Positions 1 through 8,802 are shown, numbered from the stretch's first letter. The stretch: DNA of 64,000 bases from Amphritea balenae (GCF_003858655.1 NZ_RQXV01000001.1:248001-312000); one strand, 5' to 3'. The notes: generated from the sequence alone by a model not told the origin. A program made the numbers and translations.

Positions 1-569
1 GTGTGTACTACGAGATCGATCTGTTATTGGGTGCATTGGTTGCGTCCATGTTCACCATGGTTCTGTACTTCTGGCAACGCCTGCTAAGTTTCGGTCAGCT
101 GGTTGATTCGATGCTGGATGGCTTTAAAGTCATGCTCCATCCGATCGCCGTGGTATGTGCCGGTTTCATGGTTAAAGAGGTTAACGATCAACTGGGTATG
201 ACGCCATACATCATCGATTCTCTGGCACCTTACCTGTCTAAAGAGCTGCTACCTGCGTTGGTATTTGCCTCTATGGCTGCAGTAGTCTTCGCTACAGGTT
301 CTAGCTGGGGTGTATTCGTGGTATCCCTGCCGATCGTAATCCCTATGGCAATCAGTCTGGATATGTCTATGCCACTGACAGTAGGCGCCCTGTTGTCTGC
401 CTCTGCATTCGGTAGCCATGCCTGTTTCTTCAGTGACTCTACCGTATTGTCATCGCAAGGTTCAGGCTGTACCCCAATGCAACACGCTATGACGCAGATT
501 CCATACGCACTGATCGGTGCGGTACTGGCATTCGCATCACTGATCGTACTAGGCTTTGTTTTTGCCTAA
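1..569 (+). CDS. Na+/H+ antiporter, NhaC family (C-terminal part, cut by window edge)
   Basis: Integral membrane antiporter fragment of about 188 residues with a stop at 567-569. The frame is open to the left edge, so the real start lies outside the window; the GTG at base 3 is only the first possible start codon. Several hydrophobic segments are visible. The stretch with GSSWG near residue 99 and the later FFSDSTVLSSQGSGC segment followed by HAMTQIPYAL match the conserved C-terminal half of NhaC-type exchangers, in which an S/T-rich broken helix precedes a final helix. The family normally exceeds 430 residues, so about 40 percent is present. The exact substrate cannot be told from this part. 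A strong terminator follows. Confidence 0.8.
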   Translation, partial: VYYEIDLLLGALVASMFTMVLYFWQRLLSFGQLVDSMLDGFKVMLHPIAVVCAGFMVKEVNDQLGMTPYIIDSLAPYLSKELLPALVFASMAAVVFATGSSWGVFVVSLPIVIPMAISLDMSMPLTVGALLSASAFGSHACFFSDSTVLSSQGSGCTPMQHAMTQIPYALIGAVLAFASLIVLGFVFA

Positions 570-610
570 AGACAGAACAAGACAGCGGTGAAACCGCTAT
601 GTTGAAAACT

Positions 611-636
611 AAAATGGAGGCCTTGCCTCCATTTTT
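611..636 (+). terminator. Rho-independent terminator after the NhaC-type gene
   Basis: A perfect 10-bp stem (AAAATGGAGG / CCTCCATTTT) with a 5-nt loop is followed by T residues, 42 bases after the stop codon. Confidence 0.85.
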
Positions 637-714
637 AATATCCACTCGCAGGCGCCAATGGCTCCTTTCTAGCATGCGGCAACGCCGTATATAGCCACTT
701 CTCAGGTTTTTACT

Positions 715-1674
715 ATGCCGATCAGATCGCCTAAAGTCGCCGTTTGCTTACTGCTGTTAGTAAGCTTCGTTTGGGGTGCTGAGTTTGTTCTGATCGATCT
801 GGCCGTAGCAAAGATGCCAACCCATGCCTTCAATGCTATTCGCTTTTGCGTAGCAGCCGTTTCACTATTGCCTCTGCTTTGGTTCAGCAGACATCAATTG
901 CAAGGCGTTCGCTGGCTTCCCCTACTCAGTGCCAGTGCTCTGCTGGGCTTTATGTTGTTTATCGGTTTCTATACCCAAACCGAAGGCCTTCGCTTTACCT
1001 CTGTTTCCAATGCCGGATTTATTACTGGCCTGAATGTTCCTTTGGTACCCTTACTGGGCTTTCTTCTGTTTCGCACCCAGGTTGCCCGTTCGGTATGGGT
1101 GGGGGTTATTGTTGCGACCGCAGGCCTCTATTTGCTGACCATGGGCGAAGCTCTGGAGATTAACCGGGGGGATATGCTGGTATTGATCTGCGCATTTGGT
1201 TTTGCCAGCCATATACTACTGACCGGTCGATTTGTGGATTCAATGCCGGTCGTGCCACTGAGCATCCTGCAACTCATCGCCGTAGCAATTTATAGCACCA
1301 TTGCTGCAGCCCTAAGTCCCGAACCGGCACTCTACTATGCTGACTCAACACCTCTGACCTGGCAGGACCATCTGCAGGACCCGATCATAATCAGCTCAAT
1401 TCTGGTTGCCGGTATTCTGGGCACTGCATACGCCTTCTGGGCGCAATCAGCCAGCCAACAAATTCTTGAGTCGCACAAAGTCGCGTTGATTTTCGCTGCT
1501 GAGCCTGTCTTTGCTCACTTAGCCGCCTGGCTGGTGCTCAATGAACATCTGGGAAATCAGGGGCTCATTGGAGCAGCCATGATTATCGCTGCGATGCTGA
1601 TATCAGAGCTGGGGGACAGAAAACAGAAAGTGACAGTACAACCTCTTGATCAGACCGCCGTTATCTCAAAGTGA
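715..1674 (+). CDS. DMT-superfamily (EamA) transporter
   Basis: Inner-membrane transporter of 319 residues, the usual length for two-domain EamA proteins with ten transmembrane helices. The N-terminal repeat begins with the typical pattern SFVWGAEFVLIDLA near residues 17-30, followed by an NAIRF motif. The second EamA repeat begins around residue 155, and the GTAYAFWAQSASQ segment near residue 235 is characteristic. These proteins usually export metabolites or amino acids; no substrate can be assigned here. The gene stands alone and converges with the cyclic-nucleotide-domain gene, whose 3' end is only 10 bases away. Confidence 0.85.
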   Translation: MPIRSPKVAVCLLLLVSFVWGAEFVLIDLAVAKMPTHAFNAIRFCVAAVSLLPLLWFSRHQLQGVRWLPLLSASALLGFMLFIGFYTQTEGLRFTSVSNAGFITGLNVPLVPLLGFLLFRTQVARSVWVGVIVATAGLYLLTMGEALEINRGDMLVLICAFGFASHILLTGRFVDSMPVVPLSILQLIAVAIYSTIAAALSPEPALYYADSTPLTWQDHLQDPIIISSILVAGILGTAYAFWAQSASQQILESHKVALIFAAEPVFAHLAAWLVLNEHLGNQGLIGAAMIIAAMLISELGDRKQKVTVQPLDQTAVISK

Positions 1675-1684
1675 TGATGAAAAG

Positions 1685-2167
1685 CTAAGATTTTTCAGCA
1701 TGCATCTGATCCAGATGACTAATTTCACGGCTCATTTCACGCGCAATATTGATCAGGAAGATCTGGAACATCTGAGGAAACTTATCACACAGTTGGTGGA
1801 ACAGATCTGAACTAACTTCCAGCAGATAACCGCTGTCAGCCATCACCGCATCTCCTCTGCGCTGATGTAAGCCAATCATGCCCACAAATCCTACTTGCTC
1901 ACCAGCCTGATAGCGCCGTATAAAGACCTTATCTGAGCCAGACTCTTTCGCCTGGAAGAAGCTGATCGAACCACTTAACACTACATAAAACTTATCTGAG
2001 TTATCACCTTCGATAAACAGAGAATCGTCTGAATCGGCGTACCAGGCAGTACCCTGTTCTAAGAGAAATTTAAGACAGTCAGCTGACAGCGCGCCAAACA
2101 TAGACAAACCCTGATAAAAGTCAGCAGGAAATTGTTGCTGAAGATCGGTTAAAGCTATCTTGTGCAT
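1685..2167 (-). CDS. Cyclic nucleotide-binding domain protein without HTH
   Basis: A 160-residue cytoplasmic protein made almost entirely of one Crp-type effector domain (about residues 20-140). The beta-roll is seen in DSLFIEGDNSDKFYVVLSGSI, and the hinge-like segment GEQVGFVGMIG occupies the phosphate-binding cassette position. The canonical cassette residues (GE near the start and RxA at the end) are not well preserved, so cAMP binding is uncertain. No C-terminal winged helix follows, so it is probably not a transcription factor but a stand-alone sensor or partner protein. Single gene, convergent with the DMT transporter. Confidence 0.7.
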   Translation of the reverse strand: MHKIALTDLQQQFPADFYQGLSMFGALSADCLKFLLEQGTAWYADSDDSLFIEGDNSDKFYVVLSGSISFFQAKESGSDKVFIRRYQAGEQVGFVGMIGLHQRRGDAVMADSGYLLEVSSDLFHQLCDKFPQMFQIFLINIAREMSREISHLDQMHAEKS

Positions 2168-2367
2168 GTTAAGTTCGGTCGGTTAATAACTAATAACCGC
2201 TAGTATAGCTAGCGCCATAAGAAAACCAGATACCTATTTCTGGGTAGGTGGCTTTAAGCAGAGGATACCAGTTAGATTATCTTGAGTAAGTGGCTGCTGG
2301 ACAGATCATTGTTAGACGCGAAATCATCGCTAAGCTTTCCAACAGACAGGCAACCTGTATACAAAAA

Positions 2368-2817
2368 TTAGTCATTACCAGCACTGGTATTACTGACAAT
2401 ACCAGAACTCCACTTATCACCTGAGTTGACAAGAATCGTCTGCAAGCGAACAAAGAAATTCTCCAGTGTTGCAGGCGCCATATCACCCGCTTTAAGTTCA
2501 AATTCCATTTCACGCTTAAGATCAGACAAGGTATAGAAAATAGTACGTTCATGTATCCATAACTCATCGGCTTTACGTAGTCCTTCCAAAGAAGCAAGTA
2601 CGCCTGCAACGGCTGATACAACCAGAATCATAATATTTAAATTGGCCGAATATACCGGATAGTAAAGTGCCAGACCTGATAAAACCGATAGCAGTGCCGT
2701 AAGAGAAAAACCGCCATAACGCAGCCTTCGGTGCATAGCTTTATGTTTTTGTGAGGCGTCCTGAAACATTTCAATCTTTCGATCCAACTCATCTAACAAA
2801 AACTGCTGTTGTTCCAT
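2368..2817 (-). CDS. Two-TM SLATT/DUF4231-like membrane protein
   Basis: A 149-residue protein with an amphipathic N-terminal helix, two adjacent transmembrane segments (about residues 34-56 and 60-79) and a charged helical C-terminus (RKADELWIHERTIFYTLSDLKREMEFE). This layout and the W/R/Y spacing resemble the SLATT/DUF4231 group. SLATT domains are predicted pore-forming effectors when paired with nucleotide-sensing partners, but no cyclase or SLOG-type sensor lies beside this gene, so a housekeeping role is equally possible. The neighbour on the same strand is another small two-TM protein. Family assignment is by eye and tentative. Confidence 0.55.
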   Translation of the reverse strand: MEQQQFLLDELDRKIEMFQDASQKHKAMHRRLRYGGFSLTALLSVLSGLALYYPVYSANLNIMILVVSAVAGVLASLEGLRKADELWIHERTIFYTLSDLKREMEFELKAGDMAPATLENFFVRLQTILVNSGDKWSSGIVSNTSAGND

Positions 2818-2908
2818 AAAGCCCCCGTTTATTGAGTCGATTTGAGTGTTTGAATATTAGGCAGCTACGAATAAGTACCAGGCTTTCTCAGTAGGCATGC
2901 AAAGGCGT

Positions 2909-3325
2909 TTAGGGCTTGTTCGCCGGTACCTTAGGTAAGCTCTTTCGATAAAGTTGAATCTGCTGTAGCTCTTTGTTGGTTGTGTCTAACTGATGAATCA
3001 GCTGAGTACGATGCTTATCAGTAAAGGCCGGACGAGCTGACGCAGGCTTTTTAAGCAACGCTTCAATAGAGGCAATGGATTGCTGGGCTTTCAGCGCTGT
3101 ATCAGAGGCCTCAATATAGGCAGCCTGAAGCCCTGCAATCTCTTGCTGATTAACCTGATTGGTAAAGTAAAAACTGGTAATTGCACCGAAGGCGACACCG
3201 GTCAGAGCCCCCATCAGATTCCACATCTTGATAGCGCCCTCTACACCAGACTTTATAATCGTCACTAACATAATAAGAAATACGCCGCCCAGAATAATCG
3301 CAGCGATAATCGTGGTATCAGACAT
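2909..3325 (-). CDS. Small two-TM coiled-coil protein, unknown function
   Basis: A 138-residue protein if translation begins at the ATG at 3325, chosen because GGAGG lies six bases upstream; an ATG further upstream (3358) lacks such a site. Transmembrane segments lie near residues 4-24 and 34-56. They are followed by a soluble, helix-forming tail rich in Q, E and A (about residues 57-130) that probably makes a coiled coil. I do not recognise the family. It lies 91 bases upstream of the SLATT-like gene on the same strand, so the two may be co-transcribed membrane partners. Confidence 0.6.
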   Translation of the reverse strand: MSDTTIIAAIILGGVFLIMLVTIIKSGVEGAIKMWNLMGALTGVAFGAITSFYFTNQVNQQEIAGLQAAYIEASDTALKAQQSIASIEALLKKPASARPAFTDKHRTQLIHQLDTTNKELQQIQLYRKSLPKVPANKP

Positions 3326-3455
3326 GGTTTCCTCCATGAAACCTTTGCTAAACGCCATACTCCGGGAACGACATAACCTGGAATGACATCAGAAATTTCA
3401 AACAATAGTTTGATAATAGATCAGGAACAGGGAACCTGCCTTTTACTATCCTAAA

Positions 3456-4091
3456 TTATCCTAGATAATTAAATAATCGAGTCAGGTCTTTGAAATGATC
3501 CAATTGTTGAGGGTGTTCTGTTTTATCGCCGATTAACACAAAGTTCCAACCCAGCTCAGCGCAAGCACGTCGATCCCAGTCGCCATCACCGATATAGGTA
3601 ACTTTATGATCAGAGGAAACCTGAGCACGGTCTAACGCAATACACATTATTTCAGTGCGTATATGGCTGTCACAAGCGCTGGCAATAGGGATACCTTGCG
3701 TGGGTATTCCAGCAGCGTTGAGTTTTAATAAGGCTGAATCACGCCAGCCTCCGGTAGCAAAAGAAACATTAACATTGTCCATCGCCTGGAGGGTACGGAT
3801 CAATTTACCAGCCCCATAAATTTCATGTAATGGATTGTCTGTCAGGTAGTGCTTAACCCGTTCGTTAAACAGTTCTTTCACCCGACAGTGCATACCATCA
3901 AACCTATCCTGCAACCCATGTAATTCAAGGTGACTGGCCAGAATTCCACTAGCCGTAATATTGGGGTACAAATGCCAGTTTTTACTTAAAGGCTTTTCAA
4001 CCACCTCCAATACCGCATCAAGGTAGCATTGCTCATCAAATTGGTAAGACTGCACCAGGGTTCCATCAATATCGAACATAATATGGTGCAC
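3456..4091 (-). CDS. HAD-superfamily hydrolase (phosphoglycolate phosphatase-like)
   Basis: A 211-residue cytoplasmic HAD hydrolase. Motif I is FDIDGTL with nucleophile Asp7 and acid/base Asp9. Motif II is in the FATGGWRDS segment around residue 107, and motif IV is YIGDGDWD near residue 167, where the aspartates bind Mg2+. A helical C1-type cap separates motifs I and II. The length and cap type match subfamily IA phosphatases acting on small phosphorylated metabolites; the substrate is unknown. The gene stands alone, with nearly 290 non-coding bases separating it from the divergent TRAP operon. Confidence 0.8.
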   Translation of the reverse strand: MHHIMFDIDGTLVQSYQFDEQCYLDAVLEVVEKPLSKNWHLYPNITASGILASHLELHGLQDRFDGMHCRVKELFNERVKHYLTDNPLHEIYGAGKLIRTLQAMDNVNVSFATGGWRDSALLKLNAAGIPTQGIPIASACDSHIRTEIMCIALDRAQVSSDHKVTYIGDGDWDRRACAELGWNFVLIGDKTEHPQQLDHFKDLTRLFNYLG

Positions 4092-4378
4092 AATTTTTCT
4101 CCGGTTATTTACAATTAACTATAGCTGCATACTGCCTGAAGAGATTCCCCACCACTCACTTTCCTTCTGAGTTCTCAATTTAATCCTAGTCCCCAGTTAA
4201 GGGGATTGATAAACATCAAAGTTAACCTTTTGCTTAAGTTAAATACATTAATTCGAAATTTAACTAACAAAGAGCTTAGCGCAAAATCATTAACACTCCA
4301 TCTAAACAAGGTCTTCTCAAAGTAGAAATGATCGATGGCAGTGCTCAAGAATGACCATAAAAAAAATTAGAGGTCGCT

Positions 4379-5398
4379 ATGACAATTCAAAAATCCCTGA
4401 AAACTATTATCTCAACCTGTGCTGTTACCGCAGCACTGGCAGCGCCGACAATTCAGTCAGCGCAAGCCGGCGATGAATTTATGCTGGCCCATGCCTACCC
4501 TACTGATCACATCTTCCATCTGGCATCTACTACCTTCACCGATCAGTTGGCGAAGCAGGGTTCTGACATGCAGATCGATTACCACCCGGGTGGCGACCTG
4601 GGCGACTGGGCTTCGATCTTCGAGCAGAGCATGGACGGTGTAGTACCGATGAGCATGACCTTCGGCGCATCCGAATTCGATCCGCGCCTGGACCTGTCCT
4701 GGTTGGGCTATGTAGTTGATAACTGGGATGATGCCCGTAAGGTGTATGGTCCGAACGGTAAAATGACAACCGTCTACAACGAAATCATGGCGGACCTGGA
4801 TCTGGTCGTACTGGGAACTATCCCTACCGGCTTCGGTTCTGTTGCGATCCGTAAAGGTGTTGATCGTGTACCAACGAATTTCCCAGAAGATACCAAAGGT
4901 ATTCAGATGCGCGTACCGCCAGTGCCAATCGGCATTGAGCGCTTCAACAACTGGGGTTTCACCGCCGTACCTATGCCATTCTCTGAGCTATATACCGGCC
5001 TGCAACTAGGTACCGTTGATGGCCGTGCGTTTGGCCCGTCGGTAGAGATCTGGCAGATGCGCGACGTACTGTCAGCTTACATCCTGACCCAGGACTACTT
5101 TGAGCATGCCTTCTGGGTAGTTAACAAATCATGGCTGGAAGATCTGCCAGCGGATGAGCGTGAAAAGCTACTGGCTGCAGCTGATGTCACTCTGAACAAA
5201 GTCTGGGATGAAGCTCAGTCAATTGATGAAGGCTTCCTGAAACAGGTTCGTGATGAAGGTATCAACGTTGTTGAACTGAGCCCTGAACAGATGGATAAGG
5301 CCAAGGCGATTCTTTACAAGAATGAATGGCCATTCATGGAAAAAATCGTTGGTCCAGAAATCATGACCATGATGCGCGAGATTGCTGGCATCAACTGA
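4379..5398 (+). CDS. dctP: TRAP transporter solute-binding protein
   Basis: Periplasmic binding protein of 339 residues, the usual DctP size. A signal peptide occupies residues 1-30 and is probably cleaved after AQA. The mature part starts with FMLAHAYPTDHIFH and has the PGGDLGDWASIFEQ segment of the family. The segment GIQMRVPPVP near residue 175 corresponds to the conserved region whose arginine binds the substrate carboxylate in characterised DctP proteins. It delivers an organic acid or related solute to DctQM; the ligand cannot be named. AGAGG precedes the ATG. It is the first gene of dctPQM. Confidence 0.9.
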   Translation: MTIQKSLKTIISTCAVTAALAAPTIQSAQAGDEFMLAHAYPTDHIFHLASTTFTDQLAKQGSDMQIDYHPGGDLGDWASIFEQSMDGVVPMSMTFGASEFDPRLDLSWLGYVVDNWDDARKVYGPNGKMTTVYNEIMADLDLVVLGTIPTGFGSVAIRKGVDRVPTNFPEDTKGIQMRVPPVPIGIERFNNWGFTAVPMPFSELYTGLQLGTVDGRAFGPSVEIWQMRDVLSAYILTQDYFEHAFWVVNKSWLEDLPADEREKLLAAADVTLNKVWDEAQSIDEGFLKQVRDEGINVVELSPEQMDKAKAILYKNEWPFMEKIVGPEIMTMMREIAGIN

Positions 5399-5430
5399 TC
5401 CATCCCGATTTTAACTGTCTCGGTATCGTC

Positions 5431-5475
5431 CCCTCCGGCGCTGAACGTTCTGAATGAACTGACAGAGCCGGAGGG
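5431..5475 (+). promoter_or_regulatory. Intercistronic hairpin between dctP and dctQ
   Basis: Perfect 9-bp arms (CCCTCCGGC / GCCGGAGGG) with a 27-nt loop and no T-run lie in the 121-base gap after dctP. Such hairpins commonly stabilise the abundant binding-protein message or reduce read-through into the membrane subunits. The role here is inferred. Confidence 0.55.
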
Positions 5476-5519
5476 CTTATTAAACGATATTGTCCGGATA
5501 CTAATTCAGGATCAGTACT

Positions 5520-6173
5520 ATGCAACAAGAAAAGCTCACTACCCCAGTGAAACCCGTGGCTGAAGCCAAGATCTATGATTACGATCCTGACCTCAGCACT
5601 CACCCAATCCCACCTCACCTGCACGCGATTCCAGATCAACCTGACAGTAGAGTCGATAGCTATTTGATGCGCTTTGAGCGCCTGCTGAACTGGATTTTCC
5701 GCGGCATGATGATGGTGGCAGGCCTTAGCCTTGCGGTGCTGATGTTCTCGCAAGTGATCATGCGCTATGTGCTTGAATCGCCCTTTACCGGAATTGAAGA
5801 GGTCTCAATTCTATTAGCCGTATGGATCTATTTCCTTGGTATGGGATATGCCACCCGGGAGCGGGAACATATTCACGGAGGCATCGTCAGCCTGGTGGTA
5901 AAAGATCCCTATAAGGTCAACATTATCCGTTTTATAGGCTCCATTACCTGCATGATTGCCGCCTGCATCTTTGGCTATTTCGCCTGTAAATACGCGCTTA
6001 AAGAGATCGATCGTGGTCGTGTCAGTGTCAATCTGCGTTGGCCCCGCGGACTCTGGAGCGGCAGCATGATTATAGGATTTGCCATGATGGTAGGTTACTT
6101 CCTGCTCGAAACCATTAACGAATTCAGAAGCCTTCGCAAAATGCCCCACGCACGTGAAGCTCAGGAGGAATAA
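5520..6173 (+). CDS. dctQ: TRAP transporter small permease subunit
   Basis: A 217-residue inner-membrane protein with four transmembrane segments (roughly residues 62-84, 95-115, 135-157 and 180-202). The second helix region carries GIEEVSILLAVWIYFLGMGYA, typical of DctQ. The first 55 residues form a longer cytoplasmic N-terminus than usual, rich in proline and acidic residues. DctQ pairs with DctM to form the membrane complex fed by DctP. Its stop is three bases before the dctM start, consistent with translational coupling. Confidence 0.88.
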   Translation: MQQEKLTTPVKPVAEAKIYDYDPDLSTHPIPPHLHAIPDQPDSRVDSYLMRFERLLNWIFRGMMMVAGLSLAVLMFSQVIMRYVLESPFTGIEEVSILLAVWIYFLGMGYATREREHIHGGIVSLVVKDPYKVNIIRFIGSITCMIAACIFGYFACKYALKEIDRGRVSVNLRWPRGLWSGSMIIGFAMMVGYFLLETINEFRSLRKMPHAREAQEE

Positions 6174-6176
6174 ACG

Positions 6177-7478
6177 ATGACTCTGTTTTTAGTTTCGATG
6201 CTTATTGTCGTTATCCTGATTCTTATAGAAATTCCGGTCGCTTTTGCCTTCGGCATCGGAGCGGTACTATTTGCCTTTACCACCGGTAACAATATCTCGT
6301 TCCTGATTCCGCACGGTTTTAAAACGGCCAGTGGCTTTGCCCTGCTAGCCTTGCCGCTATTTATTTTTGCCGGTTTGTTAATGGCAGAAGGCGGCATATC
6401 AGAGCGACTGCTTAACTTTGTTAACTCACTGGTAGGCCGCATCAAAGGAGGTTTAGGCGCTGTCACCGTACTGACCTGCGCACTGTTCGGTGCCATATCC
6501 GGTAGCTCTTCGGCAGCCATAGCGGCGGTCGGTCAGATCATGATCCCAAGGATGATTCGTGAAGGTTATCCTGAAGGCCACGCAACGGCTTTGGTTGCCT
6601 GCTCTTCAGTACTGGCACTGTTGATTCCCCCAAGTATTCCGATGATCGTCTTTTCGATTACCGGTGGTTTATCAGTGGGCGCCGCTTTCCTGTCGACGAT
6701 TGTGCCAGGCATCCTGCTGACAATACTGTACTGTTGTTTGAATATCTGGTTCCTGCGTGATAACCCCAACATTCAAGTTGATCCACCACTACCCTTTAAA
6801 CAAGCAGCCAAGGGCGTGGTAAAAACCGGCTACAGCGCTGGCTTTGCATTACTGATGCCGCTGATCATTCTCGGCGCTATTTATAGTGGTATTGCAACAC
6901 CAACCGAAGCAGCGGCTATTGCCGTTATCTACGCAATACCGGTGGGTTTGTTTATCTATAAAGGCATGACACTGAGTAGCCTGGGGGCAGTGACCATACG
7001 TGCGGTAACTATGACCGGTTCGATTATGGCAGTGCTGTTCTTCCTGTTCATTATGAGCAGGGCGATGATTCTGGAGCAGGTACCCCGTGATCTGGCTGAA
7101 GCATTACTACAGATTTCTGATAACAAGTATGTATTGTTATTCCTGATCAATATCCTGCTTCTGCTAATCGGCATGATAGTAGACGATATCTCCGGTAGTG
7201 TACTGGCGGCGATTATCTTCCTACCCATTATCAATCAGCTGGGTATTGATCCGATCCATTTCGCCGCAGTGGTGGGTGTAAATCTTGGCTTGGGTAATGT
7301 ATCACCGCCCTGTGCGCCGATGCTCTATATGGCCGGCGGGGTCGGAAAGCTTTCATTGGATAAATACATAAAGCCGACACTGAAGTTCCTTTGCCTGGGC
7401 CACCTGCCAATGGTTTTTCTGGTGACTTTTGTACCTGAACTGTCACTGTTCTTGCCTAAGCTACTCCTGGGTTACTAA
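6177..7478 (+). CDS. dctM: TRAP transporter large permease subunit
   Basis: A 433-residue polytopic membrane protein of standard DctM length. Recognisable family segments include the N-terminal IEIPVAFAFGIGAV helix, the GAISGSSSAAIAAVGQIMIP motif near residue 105 and the LIPPSIPMI motif near residue 147. The C-terminal half has IATPTEAAAIAV and GNVSPPCAPMLYMAGGV, typical of the Na+-coupled elevator fold. It forms the translocation path with DctQ. Last gene of the operon, followed at once by a strong terminator. Confidence 0.92.
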   Translation: MTLFLVSMLIVVILILIEIPVAFAFGIGAVLFAFTTGNNISFLIPHGFKTASGFALLALPLFIFAGLLMAEGGISERLLNFVNSLVGRIKGGLGAVTVLTCALFGAISGSSSAAIAAVGQIMIPRMIREGYPEGHATALVACSSVLALLIPPSIPMIVFSITGGLSVGAAFLSTIVPGILLTILYCCLNIWFLRDNPNIQVDPPLPFKQAAKGVVKTGYSAGFALLMPLIILGAIYSGIATPTEAAAIAVIYAIPVGLFIYKGMTLSSLGAVTIRAVTMTGSIMAVLFFLFIMSRAMILEQVPRDLAEALLQISDNKYVLLFLINILLLLIGMIVDDISGSVLAAIIFLPIINQLGIDPIHFAAVVGVNLGLGNVSPPCAPMLYMAGGVGKLSLDKYIKPTLKFLCLGHLPMVFLVTFVPELSLFLPKLLLGY

Positions 7479-7541
7479 TTAATGCGGTTATTAGGTAATA
7501 GGGCTATTAAATAGCAGGTTATTGATTAACCATAAAACTAA

Positions 7542-7568
7542 AAAACCGGGCTTAATGCCCGGTTTTCT
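7542..7568 (+). terminator. Bidirectional terminator between dctM and the DUF2164 gene
   Basis: Perfect 10-bp stem AAAACCGGGC / GCCCGGTTTT with a TTAAT loop. A T-run follows on both strands, so it can end both the TRAP operon and the converging small operon. Confidence 0.88.
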
Positions 7569-7575
7569 TATAGCG

Positions 7576-7830
7576 CTATTTGATAAATTCGGTTGGCTTT
7601 TCAATTTCATAAAAACCTTCGGTAATAGTCTCTAACTTTGATTCCAGTAACGCCCTGGCATCGTAAAGCCCCTGATTATAAAAATACGGGCCTATCTGTT
7701 CGGCAAAGAAATCCAGTAGAAACTCAGTATCAAACTGACCTAGCTCCTGATCCAGCTCCCGATCAAAGTAGCGCTGTATTTTGCTAACCAGAATAGCCTT
7801 TTCATCGCGGGTAAATTCTATCTCTGCCAT
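7576..7830 (-). CDS. DUF2164 family protein
   Basis: An 84-residue soluble protein. The pattern FTRDEKAILVSKIQRYFDRELDQELG followed by FDTEFLLDFFAEQIGPYFYNQGLYDA matches DUF2164, a small helical family of unknown function in which the YNQG/YDA end is the most conserved part. The C-terminus is a short charged tail. It follows the unknown gene at 7873-8202 on the same strand after a 42-base gap, so the two are probably co-transcribed. Confidence 0.75.
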   Translation of the reverse strand: MAEIEFTRDEKAILVSKIQRYFDRELDQELGQFDTEFLLDFFAEQIGPYFYNQGLYDARALLESKLETITEGFYEIEKPTEFIK

Positions 7831-7872
7831 CGTTCTACCTGTTGTCTGTTATCGCTATAAACTCAAACATTA

Positions 7873-8202
7873 CTACATATGTTCCAGCAATTTAGCCATC
7901 TGAATAATCTTATCTTTGTCGACCCCACCCATCAGGTCCGGGTTAGACAACGCATAGATGTAATCTTCTATCGACGAATGATCAATATCATCACGAAACT
8001 CAACAAACATCGCCCACTCTTCAAGATCATCCGTTGAAATAGTTCCCTGGATAAACTTTTGTAAGACAGCATGCAGCATCTCTACAGAAGCAATTACAGA
8101 TTCGGATTCCGGATCTGTCGGATTATTAAACAAGCTATCAAACGCCTCTTCCCGGTACTGACCGAAGCTAATGATTTGCCTAAGTGATTCTGCTCTGTCC
8201 AT
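7873..8202 (-). CDS. Hypothetical acidic helical protein
   Basis: A 109-residue soluble, acidic protein with no signal peptide or membrane segment. It is predicted mostly helical and has a central WAMFVEFRDDIDHSSIEDYIYALSNP segment. The size, acidity and aromatic patches are reminiscent of small immunity-type proteins, but no toxin gene is adjacent and I do not recognise the family. It is probably the first gene of a two-gene unit with the DUF2164 gene. Three copies of a 14-bp direct repeat lie 26-67 bases upstream of its start. Confidence 0.6.
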   Translation of the reverse strand: MDRAESLRQIISFGQYREEAFDSLFNNPTDPESESVIASVEMLHAVLQKFIQGTISTDDLEEWAMFVEFRDDIDHSSIEDYIYALSNPDLMGGVDKDKIIQMAKLLEHM

Positions 8203-8227
8203 ATCAATCCAGCATTATTTATTTAAG

Positions 8228-8269
8228 AAGCACTTGTATTAAAGCTCTTGTATTAAAGCTCTTGTATTA
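8228..8269. repeat. Three tandem 14-bp repeats upstream of the 8202 gene
   Basis: AAGCACTTGTATTA at 8228-8241 is followed by two exact copies of AAGCTCTTGTATTA at 8242-8255 and 8256-8269. They lie in the 135-base gap between the end of the marR gene and the start of the small helical gene, so they fall in its promoter or leader. Confidence 0.85.
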
Positions 8270-8337
8270 AAAGAGCCGACTTCCATTTTCCCGTTAGGAT
8301 TAGTGCTGAGGAACTTATCATCAACGCCAAGACTTTC

Positions 8338-8802
8338 TCACTTACGCCGAATATCATCACGATGTTCATCAAGCCACTGTTGTAGCTTCATCATGTGCTG
8401 TTGCATCTGCGCTAATTCATCATCCTTCCAACTACTGAAAAGATAGGATATATCAGGACCAAGCGAACTGATTATGTCGTTACACAAGTTCATACCCTGT
8501 GCCGAAATTTTTAGATACCTTCGACGCTTATCATCTTTATCAAATTCTGACCGTAGCAAGCCACGCTCGATAAGTACCGTCACAATTTTGGTAATACCTG
8601 GCTGATTCATCTCCATCACCCCAGCCAGCTCAGTTACAGTCCAGCTCCTTTTCGGATTATGGGTAAAATGATTCAGCACCCCAAACTGCGATGGATTCAA
8701 TGACAGGCCATCAAAAAGCTTAGCCTCTCGGGTCGCAACCAATTGCCGAACAATGCCCAGAGAGACCATCAACTCTACTTCAGTTTCTTTTCTGCCTTTC
8801 AC
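8338..8802 (-). CDS. MarR family transcriptional regulator
   Basis: A 154-residue dimeric winged-helix regulator. The wHTH spans about residues 45-105, with FGVLNHFTHNPKRSWTVTELAGVMEMNQPGITKIVTVLIERGLL as recognisable helices and KDDKRRRYLKISAQG as the wing. N- and C-terminal helices form the dimer interface. It is transcribed divergently from the nitroreductase-like gene at 8932. The gap holds two operator-like inverted repeats, so it most likely represses that gene and perhaps itself. The effector is unknown. Confidence 0.88.
   Translation of the reverse strand: MKGRKETEVELMVSLGIVRQLVATREAKLFDGLSLNPSQFGVLNHFTHNPKRSWTVTELAGVMEMNQPGITKIVTVLIERGLLRSEFDKDDKRRRYLKISAQGMNLCNDIISSLGPDISYLFSSWKDDELAQMQQHMMKLQQWLDEHRDDIRRK

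Noticed and set aside
2277-2621. A 114-codon minus-strand frame overlapping the SLATT-like gene
   Set aside because: It lies in another frame of the same strand, its codon use is poor, and the SLATT-like gene has the better start and a coherent two-TM protein.
2368-3325. CBASS- or SLOG-type defence system
   Set aside because: No nucleotidyltransferase, SLOG or other sensor gene is next to the SLATT-like gene, so a defence assignment is not supported.
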